Shown here in pieces: positions 1 through 10,158 of a DNA stretch of 64,000 nucleotides; positions within the stretch are counted from its first letter, which is position 1, and each line of letters opens with the position of its first letter. The DNA is taken from positions 248,001-312,000 of the forward strand of contig WION01000018.1 of NCBI GenBank assembly GCA_015039365.1. The letters run 5' to 3'. The notes beneath the pieces are model-generated. The model did not search any database. It was not told the origin of the DNA and was given only the letters and a program-made list of their open reading frames with translations. This stretch comes from Amanita rubescens (Eukaryota; Basidiomycota; Agaricomycetes; Agaricales; Amanitaceae). The position numbers and the translations under genes were made by a program.

Positions 1-30
1 CTGAAAAGACAGAAATGCATAGTCACTTAC

Positions 31-1629
31 TTCCTGTTGTTCATGTGATGCAACCATTTGACAAAGAAAAAATGGAGTGACACCCACTCTCTAGAATTGC
101 ATTGGTGACTCAATAAGACTTCCTGCAAACAGCAAAAATATACTGCCAGTCACTCACATCCTGTTGTTCATCACTGGATGAGGGAAACTGTCTGGAAAAG
201 ATGCAGTATCACTTACATACTGCCATAGGTTGTGTGATGACAATGAGCAAAAGATTACTGTGTTACTTACAGTCTGTTGGTGCTGTGGTGAGGGATGTGA
301 CATGAATTTATGAAAATGCAAGAAAGGAAAAGAAAAGCTGTTTTACTGACTTTCTGTCAATGAGATGAGATCATGACAACATGGCATAGAAGAAAAATGT
401 GGTGTCACTCACATCCTGTTGTTCATGGTAATGAGTTGTGATGACTTGCAAACAAGTACAGGGGCCGTGTCACTCACTTCCTGTTGAGTATGCAATATGA
501 AATGACAAAATGGTTCAACAGAAAATACACTTACATACTGTTGATTTTGAGAGATATAAAGAGAATGACAAGCTGTGCTGCAAAGTACAAAAGCACTTAC
601 CCACTGTTGGACAGCAAATGACATGAATAAGTTTGTCTGACTCTGTCCAGATATTTGCAGTGACAAACATCCTGTTTATTGACAATCAGTGTTTCTGTAC
701 ACTGCCAAAGAATCATGCAATTCTCACTCTCTGTTGAATTAAATTAACAAAACAATTTAACAAAAAAAAATTGCAATGTCACTTACTTCCTTTCAATCAT
801 GTGATGAAATTATGATGAAGAGGAACATGCACTGCCACTCACTTCCTGCCAGTCATAAAATGTTGAGATATCCTATAGATAACTGTACAGCATTTGGCAC
901 TCACTCTCTGTAAATGAAATGCATAGGGTGTACAAAAATGAGTGCAGTCTCACTTACTGCCTGTTGTGCATACTATGGGATGTGGTGAGACTACTAAACA
1001 CTTGTTGCTCACAATCTATCAACAATTTGAACATCAGAAAACAAGCATCAGTAGTACAATGTTGCATACTCTCTTAATCAGATAAGATGAATCTGTGTGC
1101 CATCAAGAGAATAGAGTAACTCACATTCTATGTGGCATAGCATGACATGTGACTGCCTGGCCAATGCAGCATTAACACTCACTGCCTGTTCACATGGGAT
1201 AAAAGGTGGTTATGCTGTTCTCAAAAAAGTGCAACTCACCCTCTGTTTGCCATATGAAGAATCTTGATGAGAGCATTCATAGAAATTTGCACATCACTTA
1301 CTTCCTATTGCTCATAGTGGGACAAGTTCTGTCTGTAGAAGGTACAGCATCACTCACAAACTGTTTTTGAAAAAAAAAAAGATCATCAAAGACTGACTAA
1401 TAACTAAATTCTTGTCACTTGCCCACTGAAGTTGTACAAGGTACATATCAGGTATGCAAATGAGCATATTTTGTGCAATTTCACTCACATTAATTTCATT
1501 GTGTTTCTTGAGACAGAGTTTTGTTGTCAAACTGCAATGTGCAAGATGAAGCTCAACATACACCCAGCTCATCATTTTGTTCAGTGCAGTTCATCATCAA
1601 AGAGAGTGAATTTCTGTACTCACATCTCT
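31..1629 (-). other. Array of 24 putative 3-nt micro-exons plus short upstream exons
   Basis: Read on the minus strand, the same pattern recurs: an acceptor-like AG, three bases, then a donor-like GT. The triplets lie at 31-33, 88-90, 158-160, 217-219, 271-273, 351-353, 413-415, 478-480, 535-537, 601-603, 669-671, 728-730, 787-789, 843-845, 905-907, 958-960, 1013-1015, 1070-1072, 1125-1127, 1183-1185, 1240-1242, 1302-1304, 1358-1360 and 1423-1425. Mean spacing is about 60 bp (range 53-80), which gives introns of fungal size. Seventeen donors are GTRAGT; one (at 1422) is GCAAGT. Acceptors are CAG (18), TAG (4) or AAG (2). Upstream, exons of 18 nt (1489-1506), 6 nt (1562-1567) and 6 nt (1624-1629) continue the spacing, and all have lengths divisible by 3. 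The spacer sequences look unrelated to each other. None of the triplets is a stop codon; GAA, AGA and GAT are commonest. The array runs off the left edge. It could be a micro-exon gene, an alternative tail of the GTPase gene next to it, or a strongly diverged satellite. Confidence 0.6.
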
Positions 1630-1700
1630 CTTGAATTTGTGCCAACAATAACTAATTATTGCTGTCATATATTTTGCACAAACTAAAGCTTACTTTTCGG

Positions 1701-3065
1701 TTAACCTGTTTTTATCTCAGATTTCCCATATTCATCTGAATCTGTTTGGGAAGTTACCCAGTAATGAGGGAACTTGCTGAGGATAATAATAAAAACTTTT
1801 TCCAATGGTGTATCCAGTTGTCGACTCATAACATGCCTAGACACTGAACATTTGAAATAAATATTTCAGTGTGATCCACTCACTTGAGCCCAGATTTAAC
1901 ACAAAGACCAAGATTGTTCATTTGAGTTGAGACAAAGAGTTCTCGTAGACTGGCATCATCAATTGCATCAGCAGTCCTCTCAGTCAATTCTGGACAGTTC
2001 TTCTCTGGTATGTCCATATCTATGAACAATATAATGTCCTGGTAATTGATTTGTAGAATATTCACCACCCTCACCTTCCAATCGCACATATCCCTTTGGA
2101 GGATATGTAGTATTAAAGACTTTAGGGAGATAAACTCCTTGGAAAGTGATTTCAGCATTTTCTCTGGCCTTGTTCCACTTAACTGCATCATCCACTATGT
2201 CATTCAATTTTCCAGATTCTTGGATTAGTTGACCATCAAATTTGGTGAATACAACCACCAAGGGAACTGCACAGATAGTATTTATACAGAGTTAATACTG
2301 CATGCTGTGCCTGGTCAAAAATATTGATAGGCATCAGACTTACCTTTCCCTGTTCCCTTGTCAAAGAATTCAAGTTCTGCAGGCAGAATTGGACGTGTAC
2401 TGTCCATTGGTATACAATACCTATGCATGAAAGCCTAGATCAGTCATCCACACAAATTACAAATTCAAAGATACCAAATGGCATGCAACTGGTCTTTCAG
2501 CTGAGCTGCAGCAGACCGCTTGTCAATAAAATCCCAAACAACTTCTAGCTCCCTCCTTGCACCAGACTCAAAACCTTGGGAGTCATGAAATATAAAGTTG
2601 CTCCCTTCATATGTAATCTGATGATCAATCTCATGTATGCCTCTCTTGCAATGTAAAGTACATCCAAGTCAGTGCACAGATCAATATTTAATAACTTCAA
2701 GTTGACTCACCTCTATTGATGGAGTCACATGGGTTTTATTTGGTGCCAGTTTGTTGTCTAAAAGGAAGAGAAGATAGAAAAGGAGTGGATTAGTTGTTAT
2801 TAAACTAACCATTTTCATCATATATTATGATTGGCTGTGTTCCCTTTGCTACACCACAGACCTTCTCAAGAATTGTAGTCTTTCCAGCATTGGCTCTTCC
2901 TATTATAAGAATACGAAAGTGAGGGCACTTGTATAGCTCTTTGCGTTCTTTTACATCTGCACCTGACATTTACAACTCAATCTTCAACTGGCACATCAAG
3001 ACAAGATAGTACATATTTGACTCACTCGATGCAGGATCAGATACACCCACAATGTCTGATTTCAT
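1701..3065 (-). CDS. P-loop GTPase (AIG1/G-domain type, fungal family)
   Basis: Eight exons read cleanly on the minus strand: 3065-3026, 2962-2810, 2757-2711, 2644-2475, 2420-2344, 2266-2075, 2019-1884 and 1836-1701. All phases agree and give about 316 residues. The protein starts MKSDIVGVSD and carries the G1/P-loop GRANAGKTT at about residues 35-43, a G3 motif in HDSQGFE, and the G4 motif TKFD after a hydrophobic strand (VPLVVVFTKFD). It ends with LSKFPHYW and a short acidic tail. Such soluble GTPases are expanded in Agaricomycetes; their cellular role is unknown to me. The region is clearly more AT-rich than the rest of the window. A good alternative acceptor (AAAACAG, ending at 1706) lies just before the stop codon, so splicing could skip the last exon and run into the micro-exon array downstream. 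No disabling change is visible. Confidence 0.9.
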
Positions 3066-3501
3066 CACAACTACTAATGCCGTGTGTGTAGGAAGTGAAG
3101 GATGGTATATCAAGCTCAAGATAAGAGCAGGAAAGGATAATGAGCTCCGGAGATACTTATGCGACAAAATATATGACCGCCCAGTCGAAGAGGCAAGGTG
3201 GGCGGACAGCGCGTCAGATTCAGGAGATGAGCGCACGGAAGAGCCTGCAATTGTGAGTCACGCCGCATCCCCACGGGTAACTACAATCAGAGAACTCCAC
3301 ATTTATGCCGTTCGGCAGAGACATCTTCGCGATAGTTCCGATTCTGACATTGTCAACGTGATCTCCAAAATCTGTTCTCTCGCTCGAGATCGGAAAACAT
3401 CTTTCTTCCGAACTCCACCACTATTCCAAGACGTTCTCACTCTCCGGATCTACATGTCACCCCTATCCAAATATGTACCAATGCCCTACAATGGTAAATA
3501 G
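3052..3501 (+). CDS. Open frame of unknown status upstream of the GTPase gene
   Basis: An uninterrupted plus-strand frame of 149 codons overlaps the first exon of the minus-strand GTPase gene by a few bases. The predicted protein is hydrophilic, with an acidic SDSGDERTEEP stretch near residue 60 and no motif I recognise. The left end overlaps a well-supported gene on the other strand and no introns are obvious, so this may be a chance frame over the GTPase promoter region. I see no other gene between 3066 and 3593. Confidence 0.2.
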   Translation: MSDFITTTNAVCVGSEGWYIKLKIRAGKDNELRRYLCDKIYDRPVEEARWADSASDSGDERTEEPAIVSHAASPRVTTIRELHIYAVRQRHLRDSSDSDIVNVISKICSLARDRKTSFFRTPPLFQDVLTLRIYMSPLSKYVPMPYNGK

Positions 3502-3593
3502 TGGAGAAAAGAGCGATCGGCCACGTACAAATGCCCAGCCGCTGGTCCTGAGTTTTTAACCCAATCGAAGGCACGCACAGTAGTAATGATATG

Positions 3594-4089
3594 TTACACG
3601 GTTACTTTGTTCTGGAAGGACTCCGTTCAATCGATTTTTAGTCCATGAACTGGAATCTCGTTGGCGACAAGACCACCCACAAGACGGTCGGTTGATCAAC
3701 GAACTCTTCTTGATGACCAAAGAGCTGTGAAAACCTCGCTTTGTAACCCATTTGAAGCTCAGCGTGAATCCCGAAGTGCCTACGGCCAGAGAGAAAATTT
3801 ACAGAGACGCACGAAGACTCAAGAGCCTGGCATATTTCGATCGTTAAACGTTAACACATCAACCTACCACACATCTCAGCAACGTTGAGTCGTTGACTCA
3901 CAGCAAAACCAACTTCATGAGTATATGTCGAGGTTGCAGGGCATGGGTGGACCTGAGGACGGAAGATGACCTTAACTTTACCATAATACCGTCCGGCGCC
4001 CTCCTTAACTAGAATACATCAAGGGCATGCCGAGGAGAGTTGTAAAGACCCGCGATAACTAGTGGTCACAGATCGGGTTTGAGTGCCAT
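3594..4089 (-). pseudogene. Decayed copy of the DsbA-like thioredoxin-fold gene
   Basis: This stretch aligns by eye to the gene at 4449-5332. The start region, the GGQYYGKVK-type strand, the region around the paired EFF exon and the C-terminal LVANE block are all recognisable. It is broken in several ways. The start of exon 2 together with intron 1 is missing. About 250 bp present in the other copy between 4546 and 4797 is deleted, and both deletion edges carry the short repeat gtcggt. Single-base losses shift the frame near the C-terminus (for example near 3655-3675). The deletions do not coincide exactly with intron borders, so this is a decaying DNA-level duplicate and not a processed retrocopy. 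Confidence 0.8.
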
Positions 4090-4166
4090 GGCATAGAGAA
4101 CAGGCTTGCGTGGCTCGGAGTCGCGAGAGTCTCGGACTGATTTTATTCTCGGATTCAACCTCCAAG

Positions 4167-4305
4167 ATGCCCATCAACTTTTCCACTTATATAACTCAAC
4201 TTAACGATGATCTAGCAGAAGAAAACGGTCCCAACCTCGCATATCTCCTCCGCCCAACAAGTCCCCATGGAAAGGATCTCGTGAAGAGTTTCGGAACGGA
4301 GAGAT
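4167..4305 (+). pseudogene. Truncated first exon of a CSN12-like gene
   Basis: The first about 135 bases match the start of the CSN12-like gene at 5402: MPINFSTYITQLNDDLAEEN, then LLRPTSPHGKDL. The copy loses one base near 4290 and then leaves the homology at about 4305, where the second copy of the duplicated block begins. It sits head-to-head with the decayed DsbA-like copy, in the same arrangement as the intact pair to the right. It therefore marks the right end of the left duplication unit. Confidence 0.8.
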
Positions 4306-4448
4306 CGGCCTCGCACAAGTGTCCGTCCGGGTGTTGGTCCTGAGTTTTTAGTTCAATCCAAGGCACGCACAACAGTAAGGCTCCAACCATTGTATTTCCA
4401 TTTGAACGAAATTAAATAAAATAATACACATGAGCTTTGTTTGATATG

Positions 4449-5332
4449 TTACACGGTTACCTTGTTCTGGAAGAACTCCGTCCAATCGTTTTTAGACCAT
4501 GAACTGGAAATCTCGTTGGCGACAAGACCATCCCACAAGACGGTCGGTGAGACATGGATGCTATTTTGTCTGCCAAATTTGACTTTATATACATCAGACG
4601 CATATCACTTCACCGAGTGATTGGAGAGTACATACTTGCATATTTCATGTCATCGGTAACACCGGTGCCTCCATTGGCCGTAGACTTGAGCTCCAGCAGA
4701 TCCTCAAACTTCCCAACTGCGGGTTCAGGCAGGACCTGCGAAGCTAATTCTTTAAGCCTCTGGCGAATTTGTAAGGCAGTCATACGTGAAGTCGGTTGAT
4801 CAAAGAACTCTTCTTGATGACCGAAGAGCTGTGAAAACCTCGCTTTGTAACCCACTTGAAGCTCAGCGACCCGAGGTGCTTACGGCTAGAGAGAATTTGT
4901 AGAAATTCTCCGGAGACGCACGAAGAGCCTGGTATATTTCGATTGTTAACCAACCGCACATCTCTCAGCGACGTTGACTCACAGCAAAACCAGCTTCATG
5001 AGTATACGTCGAGGTTGCGTGCCATGGCTGGACCTGAGGACGGAAAATGATCTTCACTTTACCATAATACTGTCCGCCCTCATTGACTAGTGGCTTTATG
5101 ACTGTATCGATGGTAGCCATCATCTTCGCACTGACCACAAAAGTGTTAGATAATATCATTCATTCAATTACATGATTGGTTCGTGCCTGTATGGACAGAC
5201 ATAATCCACTAATCAAATGAGACAGTAAGCTCTTGAGTGTCGGACTCTGTACTTACAGAATACATCAAGGGTATGAGGAGAAGTGTAAAGACCCGCGATA
5301 ACTAGCGGTTGCAGATCAGGTTTGAGTGCCAT
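4449..5332 (-). CDS. Thioredoxin-fold (DsbA-like) oxidoreductase family protein
   Basis: Minus-strand gene with about five exons. Exon 1 starts at 5332 (MALKPDLQPLVIAGLYTSPH) and ends at 5257. Exon 2 contains KMMATIDTVIKPLVNEGG and the family block VKIIFRPQVQPWHATSTYTH, ending at 4983. Exon 3 is ALRASPENFYKFSLA. Exon 4 is LFGHQEEFFDQPTSRMTALQ through LLELKSTANGGTGVTDD, ending at 4636. The last exon starts at 4582 (KFGRQNSIHVSPTVLWDG) and ends at the stop at 4449. The order and sequence fit a fungal thioredoxin-like family related to DsbA. The join into exon 2 (about 5100-5140) is not clean, and the CPF-type motif expected before SAKM is missing. The gene may therefore have lost its redox cysteine or be damaged there. 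It shares a 69-bp intergenic region with the divergent CSN12-like gene. Confidence 0.7.
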
Positions 5333-5401
5333 GGCAGCTAATAGAGAACAGACTTGCGTGGGAGTCGCAAGAGTCTCAGGCTGTTTTTATCAACCTCCAA
5401 G

Positions 5402-7106
5402 ATGCCCATCGACTTTTCCACTTATATAACTCAACTTAACGATGTTCTGGCAGAAGAAAATGGTCCCAGCCTCGCATACCTTCTCCGCCCAACAAGTCCC
5501 CATGGAAAGGATCTCGTGAAAGAGTTTCGGAACCCAACGGTACTTGTTTGGTTCCTTCTGCCGAAGGAGTTGTCTTACGAGGATGTAGCCCGTTAGCGCA
5601 CGCTGTTAAACAGGTATAAGGGAAGCATGGTGACTCCGTGGGACGAGATTGCAATACAATACGTCCTAGTCTGCACTCATGTTGCGAAAAAGAGACCAGG
5701 GGAGGCGTTTCAAGAACACTCAAGCTTAGTATCGTAAGTGCCAACTTGTCGAATGGATGTTGATTAATCCTCGTTGCTTTCAGCCTTTTCTTTAGGTTCT
5801 TTGTTGAGAACAGAGGCTGGACGCTACCTGCACTTTTTTCCATTTTGCGGGATTTAAGGGATCTCGCCCACGACGTAAGCAACGCGATTTGCGACTTACA
5901 AGTGTACTCTTAACAGCTGCAATGACAGGCGGACCTCGATGCGATGTGTAATAATCAAAAAAGCGATTTCATGGAAGAAGCAGCCAGGATAATCTCAAAA
6001 GCTTTTTCGAACTGTATAATAGACAGGTACTTAACATTCCTCGGTCCCGTTGATGGTTGTTGACTTGTGACGAAGGGTATCGCCCCCTGATCAGTCCCGG
6101 AAGTGGGGTGTGTACTATGTTGTAGGCTTGATAATGAAATGCTACTTCCGGGTATTTAATTCCTGCTTCGTTTCCGTCCCTGTATAGATGATTTTCAACA
6201 GGTGAAACGTATCTCGCTGTCGAAAAACATACTCAGAGCACTTCAAGCGAGCTCAGATGTCCCGCCATTATCAGCTTTTCCTCGCTCGCACCAAGTATGC
6301 ATGGATTACCACATCCGCGTATCTACGACCTAACCGGCTTCTTAGGTCACATACCGATACTACATCGGCATGATAAGCTTCCTAAATGAAGATTACGCTA
6401 ATGTGCGTGCGGTCGATACCTTCAATTACTAAGCTTGTAATCTAATTTCAACCTAAGGCTGAGCAAGAACTTACCCTCGCATTCTACCACTGTCACATAG
6501 GATCACAGTCAAATCAAACGTGCGTTGTTTCACTCAATTTCACGACTTTGGTAACAGAACACGCCGCAGACGGATCCTAACTTACCTCATCCCCCTTCGC
6601 ATCTTGAAAGGGCATCTACCATCGGAAGAGTTGCTGAACCGTTTCCCGATCCTCAGGGATCTCTTTATTCCCTTCATCGATGCCATCCGCAAGGGGGATA
6701 TAGCGGAATTTGACAGAATGCTAGAAAGCAGGGAGAGACGGCTCGTCGAACTCAACTTGTGGCTAACACTGGAAAAGGCACGGGAGTTATGTATGCGCGG
6801 CCTATTCAGACGAGTGTGAGTGTATTCATTTCCTGCTTCTCATCGCAAAGCTGAATTCTTTCCTTTTGGGACAGCTGGGTCGTAACGAACAAGTCATCGC
6901 GAATTCCTATCGCCATGTTCCACAGCTCGCTTCGGATATCAGGCATAGATGTTTCACAGGAAGAAGCCGAGTGCTTTGTGGCGAACATGATATACAAACG
7001 TTACATGATGGGCTATATCAGCCACGAGAAGCGGATGGTGGTGCTCTCGGTGAACAACCCCTTCCCCCGATTGGCAGAACATCCGTCACCCTTTTCGTTT
7101 ATCTAA
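5402..7106 (+). CDS. CSN12: CSN12-like PCI-domain protein (Thp1/PCID2 family)
   Basis: Multi-exon plus-strand gene. The first exon encodes MPIDFSTYITQLNDVLAEEN and LLRPTSPHGKDLVKEFRNPT. Later exons give TPWDEIAIQYVLVCTHVAKK, FFVENRGWTLPALFS, a KSDFMEEAARIISKAFSNC-like block, KWGVYYVVGLIMKCYFR, and the PCI part ILTYLIPLRILKGHLPSEEL, FPILRDLFIPFIDAIRKGDI, CMRGLFRRV. It ends SLRISGIDVSQEEAECFVAN, then NPFPRL..PFSFI. Proteins of this family (Csn12/Thp1/PCID2) act with Sac3-like partners in mRNA export or splicing, or with the COP9 signalosome; which of these applies cannot be told here. Introns are about 50-60 nt. A broken copy of its first exon lies at 4167-4305. The start at 5402 is the first ATG, only 69 bp from the divergent neighbour. 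Confidence 0.85.
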
Positions 7107-7192
7107 ATAATCTTGATTTATGTAGTTGTGAAGAAAGCGGGTATCAAACTGTTATCTGTGATGAGGGACTTTTGATTAGAGAAAAAATCATA

Positions 7193-7265
7193 TGGGACCA
7201 CCGCGGATTGAACGCGGGACCTGTAGATCTTCAGTCTATCGCTCTCCCAGCTGAGCTATGATCCC
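7193..7265 (-). tRNA. tRNA-Phe (GAA)
   Basis: On the minus strand a 73-nt cloverleaf can be drawn. The acceptor arm is GGGATCA paired with TGGTCCC. The D-arm is TAGCTCAGCTGGGAGAGC (A box), the anticodon loop is CTGAAGA with anticodon GAA, and the T-arm contains GTTCAATCC (B box). The discriminator base is A and there is no intron. A T6 run follows the 3' end (A-run at 7182-7187 on the plus strand) and should terminate Pol III. It sits just downstream of the CSN12-like gene, on the opposite strand. Confidence 0.92.
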
Positions 7266-7497
7266 GATGAATGTGAGCTTGAAATACAACAAATTTGTAC
7301 AATATTTTCTCTTTATTTCTATATGGGTGTAATAGCGCGAATTTCGCTATGTTCCAAAGTTCACGTTCATTCCCGACGGCGCCATCAATCCTGGTCCCGG
7401 TCTAGACCTCAATAGAGAGCGCCCATATTGACACGAACGTTCCAATACATCCATGACAAATTACATATCCTAGTAGATTAAATTATAACCTCGGGAA

Positions 7498-9968
7498 TCA
7501 TGACCGCCCATAGGTACCCTCTTCGTCATCGCTATCGCCGACATTAAACATCGGCTCTACATCCTCTTCGAGATAACCACTTCCGACAGCCTTCGCTTTA
7601 CCTTTTGCACTATCTCTTGGAGGGTATGGATCTGGTGCCTCATCTTCATCCGCATGACCGTTGTAGCTGGTCAGGGGTATAGCCTCCTCTGAGGCCTTCG
7701 TTTGGGGTAATCGAACGCGATTCCTGCGGACGCGACACCACAGGAACACGCCAATTCCAATAAAGATAAGAACAAGAATAAGCGCGGCGGATCCCGCGTT
7801 GTAATATGCTGATTGGATCGAACGTTTGGCAAATGACTTGTTCAAAACCGAGATGATGGCTCACCTTCCCACATTGCTTTATCTTGCTCCGGCGTTTTAC
7901 CCGGGACAGTTAGGTTCGTAGGTTTCGCTGTGCTCGTGGCAATAAAGATTGGTTTTGTCTCTGTTCCGATGCTACTTGGTATCCTCGCTGATCCATCAAC
8001 GATCGCAGAGAAATTGACACCCATGAACCGAAGGATCATATCGTGTGTAATGTGAGGGACGTCATAGGGCGCCATGTGTGAAGCATTGAAGATCTGCAAC
8101 GGGGCATCAACATGCTGCCGCCAAGACGCACGGATCGCCCACGCTTACTTTGGCATAAGTTAGGTTCCTTGATGTAACCCAAGTACCGGCGGGTACATTG
8201 TTGACGCTCCATGATTGAGTTTCAACAGTCTATGAAGAATGTTAACCTAAAGTTTATGAAGTATGGTTAACAAGAAGTTTACCCCCAAGCCAGTCCCGCC
8301 GTTCCACGTCATCGATTTCATCATAGCCTCCAGTCCGACATAATTACATATCAGGTCCTGATCACCAGCGAAAATGAGGACGGGTAACTTTGAGAGTACT
8401 TTGGGCAACACGGTGATAGAGGCATTAAGCTTAGTTTCCTCAAAATGAGAATGAATTGTGCCGCGGCATTCAACCCATTTCCCAGAATGAGAAGATGCAT
8501 GAAGGGCGTTTACAACGTCGGAACGCTAATTGATGAGTTAGCAAGGCGCTAACTGAGGCCGCTGCAGGCACGCACGTCTAGATAGGAAGTCACATGTTCG
8601 ATGTCTGGTGGCCAATTCATGCCGCAGGCGGGTTTCGTGTCGTCAAGACGGACGTCATAAATGTTTATGCACATTTCCTCCCCGCCCACTCTGTCAATGA
8701 TGTTTAGACCGGTTGGTCAAAGTTATGTACATTAACAACGCACTTTTTCTCCCGGACTTTGGCAACATCTAGTATAAGTGAAGCGCATTCGGTGACCGAC
8801 ATAGGTTCGAAGTTGATCTTGGACATGGCCTCCGTACATTTGTCGGAGTATTTTTTGGCCATTTTCCAAGGCTATACTCCTTCTAGGTGGGTGCCCTTGA
8901 CATACGAACCAATAAGAGCTTACCTCTGAGTTTTCTTCTAGAATCCCTACTTTTACTGTAAAATCGAGGTATGCTGGGTATTGTCGCCGAGGATCTATCC
9001 AGCCATTACCGATAGCGACTCCTCGGACGGGAATATTGAGATTAGATTCGAGGATGGCATTAGCTGGCACAGCATATATGAGTTGAGCGTCAGGCTTTGA
9101 GGGAAAGGGGCATACCAAAGTACGGTATCCACTGTCCAGCAAAGCTTTCTCCGCCAAGGTAGGTCTGCAACAGCAATGAATGGATGCACATGAGATTGAT
9201 AAATGCATTAACGAACATCCATCTGTTTGTATTTCGGAAAGACGGCGTAAAAGTTCCTCAGAAATACCAAAAATTGTTCTGAAGCCTTTTTTTCCTTGTC
9301 AAAGACGGTATCATAGTCTATAACGGCAACATACCTCGTCAGGGGTTCTTATGAAATGCTCTGAACTGGTATAGGAGAAACCCGTCCCTGCAGGTTGATC
9401 GACTGCAGAAACACGAGTGAGATGCAAGCTCAAGAGAGAGTTAGGCCAACGTACCATAAACCATGGTGGTATATTCTTCCCAACCGCCTTCCTTCACTCC
9501 AAACCCTCCTTTCCCATCCATCCTCCAAGGACCCACCTCCATCATAAGTCCATCGAAGGAAGAACACCCTGGACCGCCCTGTGCTTCGTCAGCGAAAAAG
9601 GAACTTCGATTGATAGAAGATTGCATACATTGAACCAAAATAACACTCTCTCCTTATCCGCTGTCCTTCTATTCTCCACGACTACGAAAAAGAGATGAGC
9701 GAACACCTCCGTAGACGAGGATCTATCATTGGCTTTAGGGTCTGAGAGAAGATTTCCAGCATATATTGTGAGGGGATGGTTAGGGTCTTGGTGTATATCA
9801 GGTAAGGATGGAACGTAAAAGGACGCAGCAGATGGTACTAGTAAGTGACGTGAGCGGTGGGGTAGTGCGAAAGAAAAGAAATAGATACTTACTGTCTGTT
9901 GGAGCGCCTATGACAGGTATAGAGGCAGCGAGTAGGACAGTGCCCGCCCATAGAAGCCGGATAAACAT
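7498..9968 (-). CDS. KEX1: Kex1-type serine carboxypeptidase, membrane anchored
   Basis: Minus-strand gene with many short introns. Exon 1 (from 9968) encodes a signal peptide, [20 protein letters not shown]. The mature part has [19 protein letters not shown], the oxyanion/substrate block [38 protein letters not shown], and the catalytic serine motif [16 protein letters not shown] (about 9150). It continues with [20 protein letters not shown], the catalytic Asp region [20 protein letters not shown] (about 8350) and the catalytic His region [17 protein letters not shown] (about 8070). A transmembrane helix ([17 protein letters not shown]) and an acidic cytosolic tail ending [12 protein letters not shown] follow. 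All three catalytic residues are present. Kex1 trims C-terminal basic residues from secreted precursors in the late Golgi, including pheromone precursors in yeast. The gene is transcribed divergently from the thioredoxin-like gene at 10159. Confidence 0.93.
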
Positions 9969-10158
9969 GTGTTGCGCAGTCGCCAACGACACTGAAAAAT
10001 AACAGCGTAAATATAACCGTATAAACCTTGACCGGAATGTGTAGAGGCACACCCTGAGTCTTGAGACGTTCCGCGATGTAAGGAGAATTTCAAGGGAGTG
10101 AAGTGATGCGCATCAGTTTGTCCTGTGCAGGTTCATTCGTCTCACGCGGGCGGTGACC
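9969..10158. promoter_or_regulatory. Divergent promoter between KEX1 and the ER thioredoxin-like gene
   Basis: Only 190 bp separate the two start codons. Both genes encode signal-peptide proteins of the secretory pathway, so a shared bidirectional promoter is plausible. I could not identify a specific TATA box or binding site. Confidence 0.4.

Noticed and set aside
31..1425. Simple minisatellite with a 60-bp unit
   Set aside because: Only the roughly 13-bp core around AG-NNN-GT is shared. The remainder of each interval differs in sequence and length (53-80 bp), unlike a tandem repeat with a conserved unit. It remains a possible ancient origin.
31..1425. CRISPR array
   Set aside because: Regular spacing is present, but the shared core is too short and degenerate, it matches splice consensus, and the genome is eukaryotic.
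1354..1686. Overlapping open frames of 73-84 codons on both strands next to the micro-exon array
   Set aside because: Poly-Phe and low-complexity translation, no splice support and no recognisable family; the intervals read better as introns and short exons.
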